Shown here: positions 1 through 5,560 of the stretch, piece after piece
How positions within the stretch are numbered: the first letter of the stretch is position 1
Layout of the letters: each line of letters opens with the position of its first letter
NCBI GenBank assembly: GCA_017964745.1
Contig: JAGCRJ010000097.1
Location: 1 to 6,248, forward strand
DNA from: Lachnospiraceae bacterium
Lineage (GTDB): Bacteria; Bacillota; Clostridia; Lachnospirales; Lachnospiraceae
Length of the DNA stretch: 6,248 bases
Direction: 5' to 3'
Notes under the pieces: generated by a model
Seen by the model: only the letters and a program-made list of their open reading frames with translations
Database searches by the model: none
Told to the model about the DNA's origin: nothing
Translations under genes and position numbers: made by a program

Positions 1-259
1 CTGTCTTCTTTATTCCGAACAGGCCCGGCTTTTTTCTTTTCTCCCGGGGAGCCTCTTCAACATCAAATGATACGCATTCTTCGTCAGCCGCTTCAAAAGC
101 TTCTTCCGTGTATGCGTCCTCTTCAAGAGTGATCCCTTCGGGTTCAGGACAAACACCATACAATAACTCTTCCGGTTCCTCGTAGTACTTTTCCAGATAG
201 AGTCTTACTTCGTCAAGTATCTGCGCCGGAACGCCCGGAACTTCTCTCATGTCGGACAT
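1..259 (-). CDS. Acidic protein of unknown function, 3' end beyond window (partial)
   Basis: I do not recognise this protein. Reading leftward from an ATG at 259-257, 86 codons stay open to the window edge, so the C-terminus is missing. The start begins MSDMREVPGV. GGAGG at 265-269 lies 5 bases upstream of this ATG, a good ribosome site, and 14 bases from the alternative Met4, so Met1 is preferred. The visible part has 24 Asp/Glu among 86 residues. A likely helix (residues 12-32) is followed by an acidic linker and then a basic patch at about residues 72-85 (REKRKK, then GLFGIKK). No signal peptide or membrane span is seen in the part present. It starts 24 bases after the stop of the upstream ABC exporter gene on the same strand, with no terminator between, so it is probably the third gene of that operon. 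A membrane-proximal or regulatory partner of the exporter is possible but unproven. Confidence 0.75.
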   Translation of the reverse strand, partial: MSDMREVPGVPAQILDEVRLYLEKYYEEPEELLYGVCPEPEGITLEEDAYTEEAFEAADEECVSFDVEEAPREKRKKPGLFGIKKT

Positions 260-283
260 ATCTGCCTCCCCTCGGTCAATGCA

Positions 284-2083
284 TCAGACAGCCTTGATAT
301 CCGCACCTTCGTACCTTCCTGCCTGAACCTTCCACATTCCGGCATATTTTCCGCCGAGTGCAAGTAGGCTTTCGTGGGTACCTTCCTCAACAATGCGTCC
401 GTTCTCGAGCATTATGATACGGTCGGCATCCCTTGTGGTCGAAAGTCTGTGGGATATATAGAACACGGTCTTACCCTCTGCGGCGGATTCCATCGCTTTA
501 TTGAGTTCATACTCTGCGATCGGATCGAGTGCCGAACTGGGCTCATCCATTATCAGTATATCAGCATCTTTGAAAAATGCGCGTGAAATTGCAATTTTCT
601 GACTTTCACCACCGGAGAAGTTCACGCCGTCTTCGTCAAACTCCGCGGTAACCTGCGTATCGAGTCCCTTCGGAAGTTTCTTAAGGCGCTTTGCAAATCC
701 GGCCTTTTCGAGTGCGGAGAGTATCATTTCCCTGTCGCCCGTCTCATCGCTCATTACGACATTCTCTGCAAGTGAAGCTCCGTACATCTGGTAATCCTGG
801 AATACAACGCCTATCCTTCTTCTGTAATCATAAGGACTGTATTCCCTGATATCCCTTCCGTGATAGGTTATCTTTCCGGCTGTCGGATCGTACAGTCTCA
901 TAAGGAGCTTTATAAGCGTTGTCTTACCCGCGCCGTTGTATCCGACGATCGCTATCTTTTCGCCGGGCGATACCTTAAGTGAGATGCCCTTGAGGGTTTC
1001 TCCCGCTTTTTCACCGTACGCAAAGCTTACATTATCTATGACAAGTTCTCCGTTTCCTTTCGGAACCTTCTCACCCTCAAAGGGCTTGATGACAGGTTCG
1101 TAATCGAGGAACGCCCTTATCTTGTCGATGTAGAGACTGTTTTCCTGGGCCTGCGGAAAGATCTCCGCAATGCCTGCCATACCTCTTCTTAAGCTTCCCG
1201 TTCTGTTGAAAAGAACGACGGCATTACTGTAATCGATGGTATGAAGCACTGCAGCCTGGAACACGAGGTAAGTGATGTAGAGACCGTCCATGATGAAGTC
1301 GCCTATCACATAATCTCTTGTGAAGGTAAGGAAGGATCTTTTTACTCCAACCTTCTCCTGCTCCTTTACGATATCGTCGTTGGCTTCGTCAAATTCCTTT
1401 TCGAGAGAATCGCCCACAGCCGGGTGGAGTCTCAATTCCTTGGCATAATCATTCAGGTAGAAAACCCTGCTTACATAATTTCTCTTTCTCTCAAGAGGGT
1501 TGACCTTAAGCCTTACATCGTAATTGAGCTTGTTGATCTTCTTGGCGACGATGAAGCGGAGTATCAGCGATGCCGTTACGAAGAGAATACCGGTCGCATT
1601 GGTCACAAGGTAGAAAACTCCCGTCGTAAAGACGATCGTGAGTGCTTCCATGATGCTCTTGCACATCGCAAGGAATCTGTCTATCGAGCTTTCCGCTTCC
1701 GCTACCGCAAGTACGAAGTCATTGTAGTATTCGGGGTCATCGTAGCAGGAAAGATCTATCTCCGCAGCCTTCGCATACATCTGTTCCTTAAGTGCGCGGT
1801 AAAGCCTGGGCTTGCATTTAAAGCTCCAGCCGTGGATGAAGAATCCGTCGGGAACGATCTGGATCATATTGATAATAAGGATGATACCGATGAAAAGGAG
1901 TGCCTTCCAGAACGGCTCGTTATACTCCGCGCAGTGAAGCACGTAACGTATTCCCAGAACATGCTCGAGGAAGATTATTCCCTGATACCTGAATCCGTCG
2001 TAAAGGAAATAGATCATATATCCGGGGCAGGTCTTAAAGCACAGATTCCATAAGAAGAGCTGATTCTTCCATACTTTCTTCAT
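284..2083 (-). CDS. ABC exporter half-transporter, fused membrane and ATPase domains (second subunit)
   Basis: This 599-residue protein has the length and order of a type IV (ABCB-like, MdlB/COG1132) half-exporter. An N-terminal membrane domain (clear spans near 20-45, 58-81, 145-161, 165-180 and 255-282; the sixth, near 286-312, is weak) is followed by a nucleotide-binding domain. Motifs seen are Walker A GYNGAGKTT at 381-389, Q-loop Gln429, signature FSGGE at 489-493, Walker B ILIMDE with Asp513 and catalytic Glu514, D-loop SALD, and switch His545 in ISHRLS. All catalytic residues are present; the signature has Phe where LSGGE is usual. The start overlaps the stop of the preceding paralogue (ATGA, 2080-2083) and has a ten-base Shine-Dalgarno match, pointing to coupled translation and a heterodimer with it. 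Exporters of this type move drugs, lipids or peptides out of the cell. There is no N-terminal C39 peptidase domain, so it is not a peptide-processing exporter, and the substrate is unknown. Confidence 0.93.
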   Translation of the reverse strand: MKKVWKNQLFLWNLCFKTCPGYMIYFLYDGFRYQGIIFLEHVLGIRYVLHCAEYNEPFWKALLFIGIILIINMIQIVPDGFFIHGWSFKCKPRLYRALKEQMYAKAAEIDLSCYDDPEYYNDFVLAVAEAESSIDRFLAMCKSIMEALTIVFTTGVFYLVTNATGILFVTASLILRFIVAKKINKLNYDVRLKVNPLERKRNYVSRVFYLNDYAKELRLHPAVGDSLEKEFDEANDDIVKEQEKVGVKRSFLTFTRDYVIGDFIMDGLYITYLVFQAAVLHTIDYSNAVVLFNRTGSLRRGMAGIAEIFPQAQENSLYIDKIRAFLDYEPVIKPFEGEKVPKGNGELVIDNVSFAYGEKAGETLKGISLKVSPGEKIAIVGYNGAGKTTLIKLLMRLYDPTAGKITYHGRDIREYSPYDYRRRIGVVFQDYQMYGASLAENVVMSDETGDREMILSALEKAGFAKRLKKLPKGLDTQVTAEFDEDGVNFSGGESQKIAISRAFFKDADILIMDEPSSALDPIAEYELNKAMESAAEGKTVFYISHRLSTTRDADRIIMLENGRIVEEGTHESLLALGGKYAGMWKVQAGRYEGADIKAV

Positions 2084-3945
2084 ACCGCTTCACCTCCTTC
2101 CGCAGATTCTTCCGAACTTTCGCCGGAGCTGAGCGCAAGGTAATTTACAGCCTGCTTTCTGTACATATCCGCATAGATACCGTTCATATCCATCAGCATC
2201 CTGTGTGAGCCCGCTTCGGCAACGGTCTTGCCGGAGAGCAGATATACCCGGTCGGCATTCTGTACCGACGATAATCTGTGTGATATGAATATGAGCGTGT
2301 TATCCCTGCATGATTCGTATATATTGTCGAAAAGCTCCGATTCCGCGATCGGATCGAGTGCGGAGCTGGGCTCATCGAATATCTTTATCGGGCATTCCTT
2401 TACGAACGCTCTTGCAACAACGATCTTCTGGAATTCACCTCCCGAAAGCACGGCGCCTTCATCGTCGAACTCATGTGTGAGTATGGTGTGGGGTCCCTTC
2501 GAAAGTGACATCACCTTGTCATATGCACCGGAAAGCTTGAGAGCTTCGATAACCTTTTCTTCCTTTTCCGAAGGATCGATATCCTCACCCATCACGACAT
2601 TGTCGATAACAGACATCGAGAACATCCTGTGATCCTGGAATGCCGTCGCAAAAAGCGCACGGTATTTATGCAGGTCGTATTCCCTGATGTCGCGTCCGTT
2701 CAAAAGGATCACGCCCTCCGTGGGATCGTAGAACCTGAGCAGAAGCTTTATGAGAGTGGTCTTGCCCGCACCGTTATGTCCGACAAGAGCGTAGGTCTTG
2801 CCTCCGCGGAATTCCATGTTCAGATGTGAGAGAACTTCCTTGTCCTTGTATGAGAATGAAACGTCCCTGAACTCAATGCTTTTGATCTCGGTTCCGGGAT
2901 CGTCGCCTGCGGTATCCTCGGGAATTCTTTCCTTATACTCAAGGAAGCTCCTGAGATATTCCACGAACAATCCGTTCTGGAAAAGAGCCGTGAGCGATTC
3001 GGTAAATCCGATCAGTATCCATGTGGTGGAGACCATCATGCTGGTGATGACGGAGAGCTGTGCGAGAGTCATAGTGTGGCTTACAACTGTCCTGTACGCT
3101 CCGTAGATAAGAAGTCCTTCAAAGATGAATGTGAAGGTGAACATGACCGTCATCCAGTGAAGGAAAACAGCCTTCTTCGTATACTTCTTCGTCACATCGG
3201 CAAGACCGGTTATCGCTTCGTTGTACTGCCTCTTCATCAGCTTGAAGACATCGGTAAGCCTCATCTCCTTCGCATACTCGGTCAGATACATTACACGGTT
3301 GATATACGCGATCCTTCTGTTATGAGGCGCCATATCCTTGTTTCTCGCATAATCAAGATGCGAGTTCATTCTTTTGAATACGAAGTTTCCGATTATCGGG
3401 AAAAGAATGAAAAGGACGGATATCTTGTCCACCTGATACATAAATGCGAATGCGAACACGCTGGCGATCGCACCGAACACAGTTCCGAATACAACCTCCA
3501 CGGTCTGTATCAGTCTCTCGTCGGCCTTCTCCATCGCAAGAGTATATTTGTTGTAGAATTCACTGTCCTCGAAGCATTCAAGCTCCACGTTTCTGGACTT
3601 TCTGAAAAGCTTACGGTAGACGCCCTTATTGATCACGGCCCTGGCCACGGGGATGATCTTTCCGTTCAGTACCGCGTTGTAAAGACTCATCGAGCCGAAT
3701 ACCACGGTGACCACGATGATGAAGATCATGATCCTCGAAAATTCCTGTCCGGTTTCCAGCGCATTGATGACAAAGCGCATAAAGAATGCGCTGTAAAACA
3801 GCCATTCAAAATATCCGAGGAATCTGCTGATTGCCTTATGCACAACGAACTTAGGGCAGATGCGCGTAACAAGACGGCAGGCAAAGATATTGTTCTCCAA
3901 TGCCCTGCCTCTTCCGATCTCTCTTTTTTTCTTTTTATCGCTCAT
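2080..3945 (-). CDS. ABC exporter half-transporter, fused membrane and ATPase domains (first subunit)
   Basis: This 621-residue paralogue of the downstream protein has a basic N-terminus (MSDKKKKRE) and then six predicted spans near 40-62, 71-93, 152-171, 175-190, 260-283 and 295-318. The ATPase domain has Walker A GHNGAGKTT at 389-397, Q-loop Gln437, canonical LSGGE at 500-504, Walker B IKIFDE with Asp524 and catalytic Glu525, D-loop SALD, and switch His556 in ISHRLS. The two proteins share a motif before span 3 (ECFEDSEFYNKYTLAM here, SCYDDPEYYNDFVLAV there) and one after span 4 (YLTEYAKEMRL here, YLNDYAKELRL there), which marks them as tandem duplicates. A Ser/Glu-rich tail (residues about 604-621) carries the ribosome site for the next gene. 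AAGGA at 3953-3957, 7 bases before the ATG, supports the start. It is the first gene of the leftward operon, behind the promoter at 3978-4006. It probably forms the export pore with the next gene product. Confidence 0.93.
   Translation of the reverse strand: MSDKKKKREIGRGRALENNIFACRLVTRICPKFVVHKAISRFLGYFEWLFYSAFFMRFVINALETGQEFSRIMIFIIVVTVVFGSMSLYNAVLNGKIIPVARAVINKGVYRKLFRKSRNVELECFEDSEFYNKYTLAMEKADERLIQTVEVVFGTVFGAIASVFAFAFMYQVDKISVLFILFPIIGNFVFKRMNSHLDYARNKDMAPHNRRIAYINRVMYLTEYAKEMRLTDVFKLMKRQYNEAITGLADVTKKYTKKAVFLHWMTVMFTFTFIFEGLLIYGAYRTVVSHTMTLAQLSVITSMMVSTTWILIGFTESLTALFQNGLFVEYLRSFLEYKERIPEDTAGDDPGTEIKSIEFRDVSFSYKDKEVLSHLNMEFRGGKTYALVGHNGAGKTTLIKLLLRFYDPTEGVILLNGRDIREYDLHKYRALFATAFQDHRMFSMSVIDNVVMGEDIDPSEKEEKVIEALKLSGAYDKVMSLSKGPHTILTHEFDDEGAVLSGGEFQKIVVARAFVKECPIKIFDEPSSALDPIAESELFDNIYESCRDNTLIFISHRLSSVQNADRVYLLSGKTVAEAGSHRMLMDMNGIYADMYRKQAVNYLALSSGESSEESAEGGEAV
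2090..2099 (-). promoter_or_regulatory. Strong internal ribosome-binding site for the second exporter subunit
   Basis: Read on the minus strand the bases are AAGGAGGTGA, a ten-base match to the 16S rRNA anti-Shine-Dalgarno region. It lies 6 bases before the ATG at 2083-2081 (9 bases counted from the GGAGG core). It also encodes Glu-Gly-Gly-Glu in the tail of the upstream subunit, whose TGA overlaps that ATG by four bases. This fits translational coupling with strong independent initiation, which would keep the two subunits near equal amounts. Confidence 0.85.
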
Positions 3946-3962
3946 GGAATCATCCTTACAGA

Positions 3963-3977
3963 AAACGTATTTCGTTT
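3963..3977. repeat. Short inverted repeat AAACG-N5-CGTTT at the exporter operon start site
   Basis: Two 5-base arms, AAACG (3963-3967) and CGTTT (3973-3977), are separated by TATTT and are centred on the predicted transcription start near 3971. The position suits a repressor operator just downstream of the -10 box, but the arms are short enough to arise by chance in AT-rich DNA. Confidence 0.3.
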
Positions 3978-4006
3978 ATTGTAAATGCTACAGCTTACTT
4001 TGTCAT
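3978..4006 (-). promoter_or_regulatory. Sigma-A-type promoter of the ABC exporter operon
   Basis: On the minus strand, ATGACA (4006-4001, one mismatch to TTGACA) is followed by a 17-base spacer and TACAAT (3983-3978, one mismatch to TATAAT). The predicted transcription start is near 3971, giving a leader of about 26 bases that contains the AAGGA ribosome site at 3957-3953 before the ATG at 3945. Hexamers and spacing are near optimal for the housekeeping sigma factor, so the exporter may be well expressed unless repressed. Two short inverted repeats flank or overlap it (3963-3977 and 4005-4023). Confidence 0.75.
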
Positions 4007-4023
4007 TTAAGTTTTAGTTAAAT
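4005..4023. repeat. Inverted repeat ATTTAA-N7-TTAAAT in the divergent promoter region
   Basis: Perfect 6-base arms ATTTAA (4005-4010) and TTAAAT (4018-4023) surround a 7-base spacer. The left arm overlaps the exporter -35 box (4001-4006), and the right arm lies just upstream of the weak -35 region of the rightward gene, so a protein bound here could affect both promoters. The arms contain only A and T, so chance or a simple UP-like element is an alternative. Confidence 0.3.
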
Positions 4024-4032
4024 TTTTATACT

Positions 4033-4068
4033 TATGGTTTAATATGGTATAATCTGGGTTGATATGGT
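4033..4068 (+). repeat. Three phased copies of TATGGT at the rightward start
   Basis: TATGGT occurs at 4033-4038, 4043-4048 and 4063-4068, that is at offsets of 10 and 20 bases, about one and two helical turns. The first two copies supply the TG of overlapping extended -10 boxes (TGGTTTAAT and TGGTATAAT), and the third contains the start codon. The spacing would put all three on one face of the helix. It could be a binding site for a regulator, or duplication of a promoter element. Confidence 0.35.
4045..4053 (+). promoter_or_regulatory. Extended -10 promoter of the zinc-ribbon gene, close to the start codon
   Basis: TGGTATAAT is a perfect extended -10 box (TGnTATAAT), with the hexamer at 4048-4053. 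The -35 position 17 bases upstream holds only TTTATA (4025-4030, four of six matches), which is usual for extended -10 promoters. Transcription would start near 4060, only a few bases before the ATG at 4064. A second candidate, TGGTTTAAT, lies at 4035-4043 and would give a leader of about 14 bases. Confidence 0.65.
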
Positions 4069-4699
4069 TAAGTGCAGTTTTTGTGACAACCTGATGAATG
4101 AGACAGATCTGAACTGTCCCTTTTGCGGAACACCTCACGATCCTGTAAGACAGGCTTCACCCGGTGGCCCGCGCACTATTTATGAGCTTAAAAGACTCGC
4201 CAACAAGACAGGCATTTCTCTCTCCAGGCTGCATTTCCACATCGGAGAAGATTACAAGGGCAGATGTGCTTTCGGAATATACAAGGACGAAAGAACGGGA
4301 AATTACGTTGTATATAAGAACAAAGATAACGGTCAGCGTGCCATACGATACGAAGGTCCCGATGAAGCATATGCCGTTAATGAGATATACCAGAAATTAA
4401 AAGAAAGAATAGCATTATACAGGAATAATCCAAACCATGATCCGGTCGATCTGTACAGGGAGCCGGACGAAAGCGAACTTCGTTCCGGTATGCCAAACAG
4501 GTCCAATACGCTCACCATGGTTTTCCTTATCCTGCTTTGTATTTTTGCAATCCTGATGCTCTTCTTTACTCCCCCCACCGGATCATCGGGCAGCAGCGGC
4601 AGCTCGCGTTACGAATCGAGCTATGACAACGATTCGGACTACTCCTATTCGGATTGGGGATCGGATTCGGATTATGATGACTGGAGCTCGGACTGGTGA
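4064..4699 (+). CDS. Zinc-ribbon membrane protein with Ser/Asp/Trp-rich tail
   Basis: This 211-residue protein has four parts. An N-terminal zinc ribbon has Cys4, Cys7, Cys18 and Cys21 (CxxC-N10-CxxC). A soluble domain at about 37-118 contains HIGEDYKGRCAFGIY and the stretch NYVVYKNKDNGQRAIRYEGP followed by DEAYAVNEIYQKLK; I recall similar segments in uncharacterised zinc-ribbon proteins of Clostridia. One membrane span follows at 149-168, then a 43-residue tail with 15 Ser, 9 Asp, 5 Tyr and 3 Trp. With no positive charge after the span except Arg182, the ribbon should face the cytoplasm and the tail the outside. The start is the only possible one: an in-frame TAA lies at 4040-4042 with no ATG, GTG or TTG between, and starting at Met11 would lose the first CxxC. 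There is no Shine-Dalgarno sequence. The function is unknown; sensing or an envelope-associated role is a guess. Confidence 0.88.
   Translation: MVKCSFCDNLMNETDLNCPFCGTPHDPVRQASPGGPRTIYELKRLANKTGISLSRLHFHIGEDYKGRCAFGIYKDERTGNYVVYKNKDNGQRAIRYEGPDEAYAVNEIYQKLKERIALYRNNPNHDPVDLYREPDESELRSGMPNRSNTLTMVFLILLCIFAILMLFFTPPTGSSGSSGSSRYESSYDNDSDYSYSDWGSDSDYDDWSSDW
4631..4698 (+). repeat. Degenerate TCGGA(T/C)T repeats encoding the acidic tail
   Basis: The tail is encoded by imperfect copies of TCGGAT/TCGGAC, at 4633, 4649, 4661, 4667 and 4688, interleaved with TAC, TAT and TGG codons. They give the Ser-Asp-(Tyr/Trp) pattern, with Trp at residues 198, 207 and 211. The tail could expand or contract by slippage or unequal recombination, so length differences between strains are expected. 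The frame is intact here. Confidence 0.5.
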
Positions 4700-4702
4700 T
4701 CA
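4697..4702. other. Back-to-back stop codons of convergent genes in TGATCA
   Basis: The rightward zinc-ribbon gene ends with TGA at 4697-4699 and the leftward DUF3737 gene ends with TGA at 4702-4700 on the other strand. Together they form the palindrome TGATCA with no intergenic base. Any 3' untranslated region of either transcript must therefore be antisense to the other gene. Confidence 0.9.
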
Positions 4703-5542
4703 GCCGGTTATCTCTATCTCACACATTGCAGACGGATCATCTGAGATGATCTCGGAGACTCCCTTTACGCGGATTATACCGCTCTTAGGATTCTTGATGC
4801 TGATAACGCTGCTCACGATATCAGCTTCGACATCGGATTTTTCAAATGCAAGATCCGCTTCTTCCATAACACAGTTTATCAGTTTCAGCCCCTTGCAATA
4901 GCACAGGGGCTGTGTTCCTGTTATTCTGCAGTTTTCAAATGTGACATTCTCGCAATACCAGGCAAGATATTCTCCCTTTATCACGCAGTCTTTGACATAG
5001 ACATTCTTCGCATGCCAGAAGGAATCCTTGGTGTCGAAATTACAGTTTGTGAACGTCGAATCCTCAATATACTGAAAGGAATACTTTCCCTTCAGCGACA
5101 CATTCTCAAAGTTCAGTTTATCGGATCGCATCATGAAGTACTCGCTCTCGGCACTTGAATTCTTCATATTCAGGCCGTGAACGGACCATCCGAACTCAGG
5201 CGAGACAATGCTGGAGTTCTCTATGGTAACGTCGCTGCACTCACGAAGTGCCTTGATCCCGTGAAGCTTTGAATCAGATATTCTTATATCGTTCGAATAC
5301 CAGAGTGCGGCGCGGCATTTATCGGTCATCTCACAGGAGCTTATCTCCAGGTGATCGTCATGCCAGAATGGATAACGAAGATTGAAATACGAATCGGAAA
5401 CCTTAACGTTCCTGCTTTCCTTGAGCGCACTCTCTCCGTCCGCAGGTCCGTCGAACCTGCAGCCCGTAACCTCTATACCGTCACTTCCGTACAGAGCTCT
5501 TTCCTGATCAAATGTTTCACCTGAAATAATGTTCATATTCAT
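4700..5542 (-). CDS. DUF3737 family right-handed beta-helix protein
   Basis: The whole 280-residue sequence resembles the DUF3737 family as I remember it (ISGETFDQERALYGS near the start, then DGPADGESALKESRN, FGWSVHG and GTQPLCYCKGLKLINC). The family is widespread in Firmicutes and has no known function. From about residue 23 to 237 it is built of about 11 coils, mostly exactly 19 residues long, as in a right-handed parallel beta-helix. Asn/Asp recurs at coil position 5, Cys/Ser at position 6, and Trp or another large residue at position 15 (Trp60, 119, 176, 195). No signal peptide is seen, so it should be cytoplasmic. The first ATG (5542) has only AGG two bases upstream; the second in-frame ATG (5536, MNIISGETF) has the same AGG 8 bases upstream and may be the true start. 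It follows the upstream gene by 18 bases, probably in one operon. Confidence 0.9.
   Translation of the reverse strand: MNMNIISGETFDQERALYGSDGIEVTGCRFDGPADGESALKESRNVKVSDSYFNLRYPFWHDDHLEISSCEMTDKCRAALWYSNDIRISDSKLHGIKALRECSDVTIENSSIVSPEFGWSVHGLNMKNSSAESEYFMMRSDKLNFENVSLKGKYSFQYIEDSTFTNCNFDTKDSFWHAKNVYVKDCVIKGEYLAWYCENVTFENCRITGTQPLCYCKGLKLINCVMEEADLAFEKSDVEADIVSSVISIKNPKSGIIRVKGVSEIISDDPSAMCEIEITG
4735..4751. repeat. Perfect inverted repeat GATCATCT-G-AGATGATC near the convergent gene ends
   Basis: Two perfect 8-base arms surround a single base, 36 bases past the rightward stop and inside the 3' end of the DUF3737 gene. As RNA it can form a 7-base-pair stem with a 3-base loop on either strand. 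Neither strand has a T-run after it, so it is not a standard intrinsic terminator. It may protect or pause the rightward transcript, or be coincidence within coding sequence. Confidence 0.4.
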
Positions 5543-5560
5543 AACCTGTAATCGTATTCT

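Noticed and set aside
38..54. CTCCCGGGGAG palindrome near the left edge, as a possible terminator
   Set aside because: It sits inside the open frame of the acidic protein, has almost no loop, and the frame continues past it without a stop.
260..283. Possible terminator between the second exporter gene and the acidic gene
   Set aside because: The 24-base gap holds only the ribosome site of the next gene; there is no hairpin or T-run.
1241..2053. Long rightward open frame (270 codons) opposite the second exporter gene
   Set aside because: It lies wholly antisense to a clearly conserved ABC exporter, has no ribosome site, and its product is a charge- and His/Tyr-rich sequence without recognisable domains. 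It is a mirror of the codon bias on the other strand.
2228..3106. Three further rightward frames (2228-2632, 2629-2829, 2798-3106) chained by short overlaps
   Set aside because: They look like an operon but are all antisense to the first exporter ATPase domain, show no ribosome sites, and give no family-like protein sequence.
284..3945. Bacteriocin-processing exporter or lantibiotic system
   Set aside because: Neither half-transporter has an N-terminal C39 peptidase domain, and no precursor peptide or modification enzyme gene is visible in the window.
3076..3984. Rightward open frame (302 codons) opposite the first exporter gene
   Set aside because: It is antisense to the exporter membrane domain, has no promoter or ribosome site, runs through the exporter promoter, and its product is His/Glu-rich with no known motif.
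4623..4901. Rightward frame running from the zinc-ribbon tail into the DUF3737 region
   Set aside because: It is in another frame of the repetitive tail and antisense to DUF3737, with no initiation signal.
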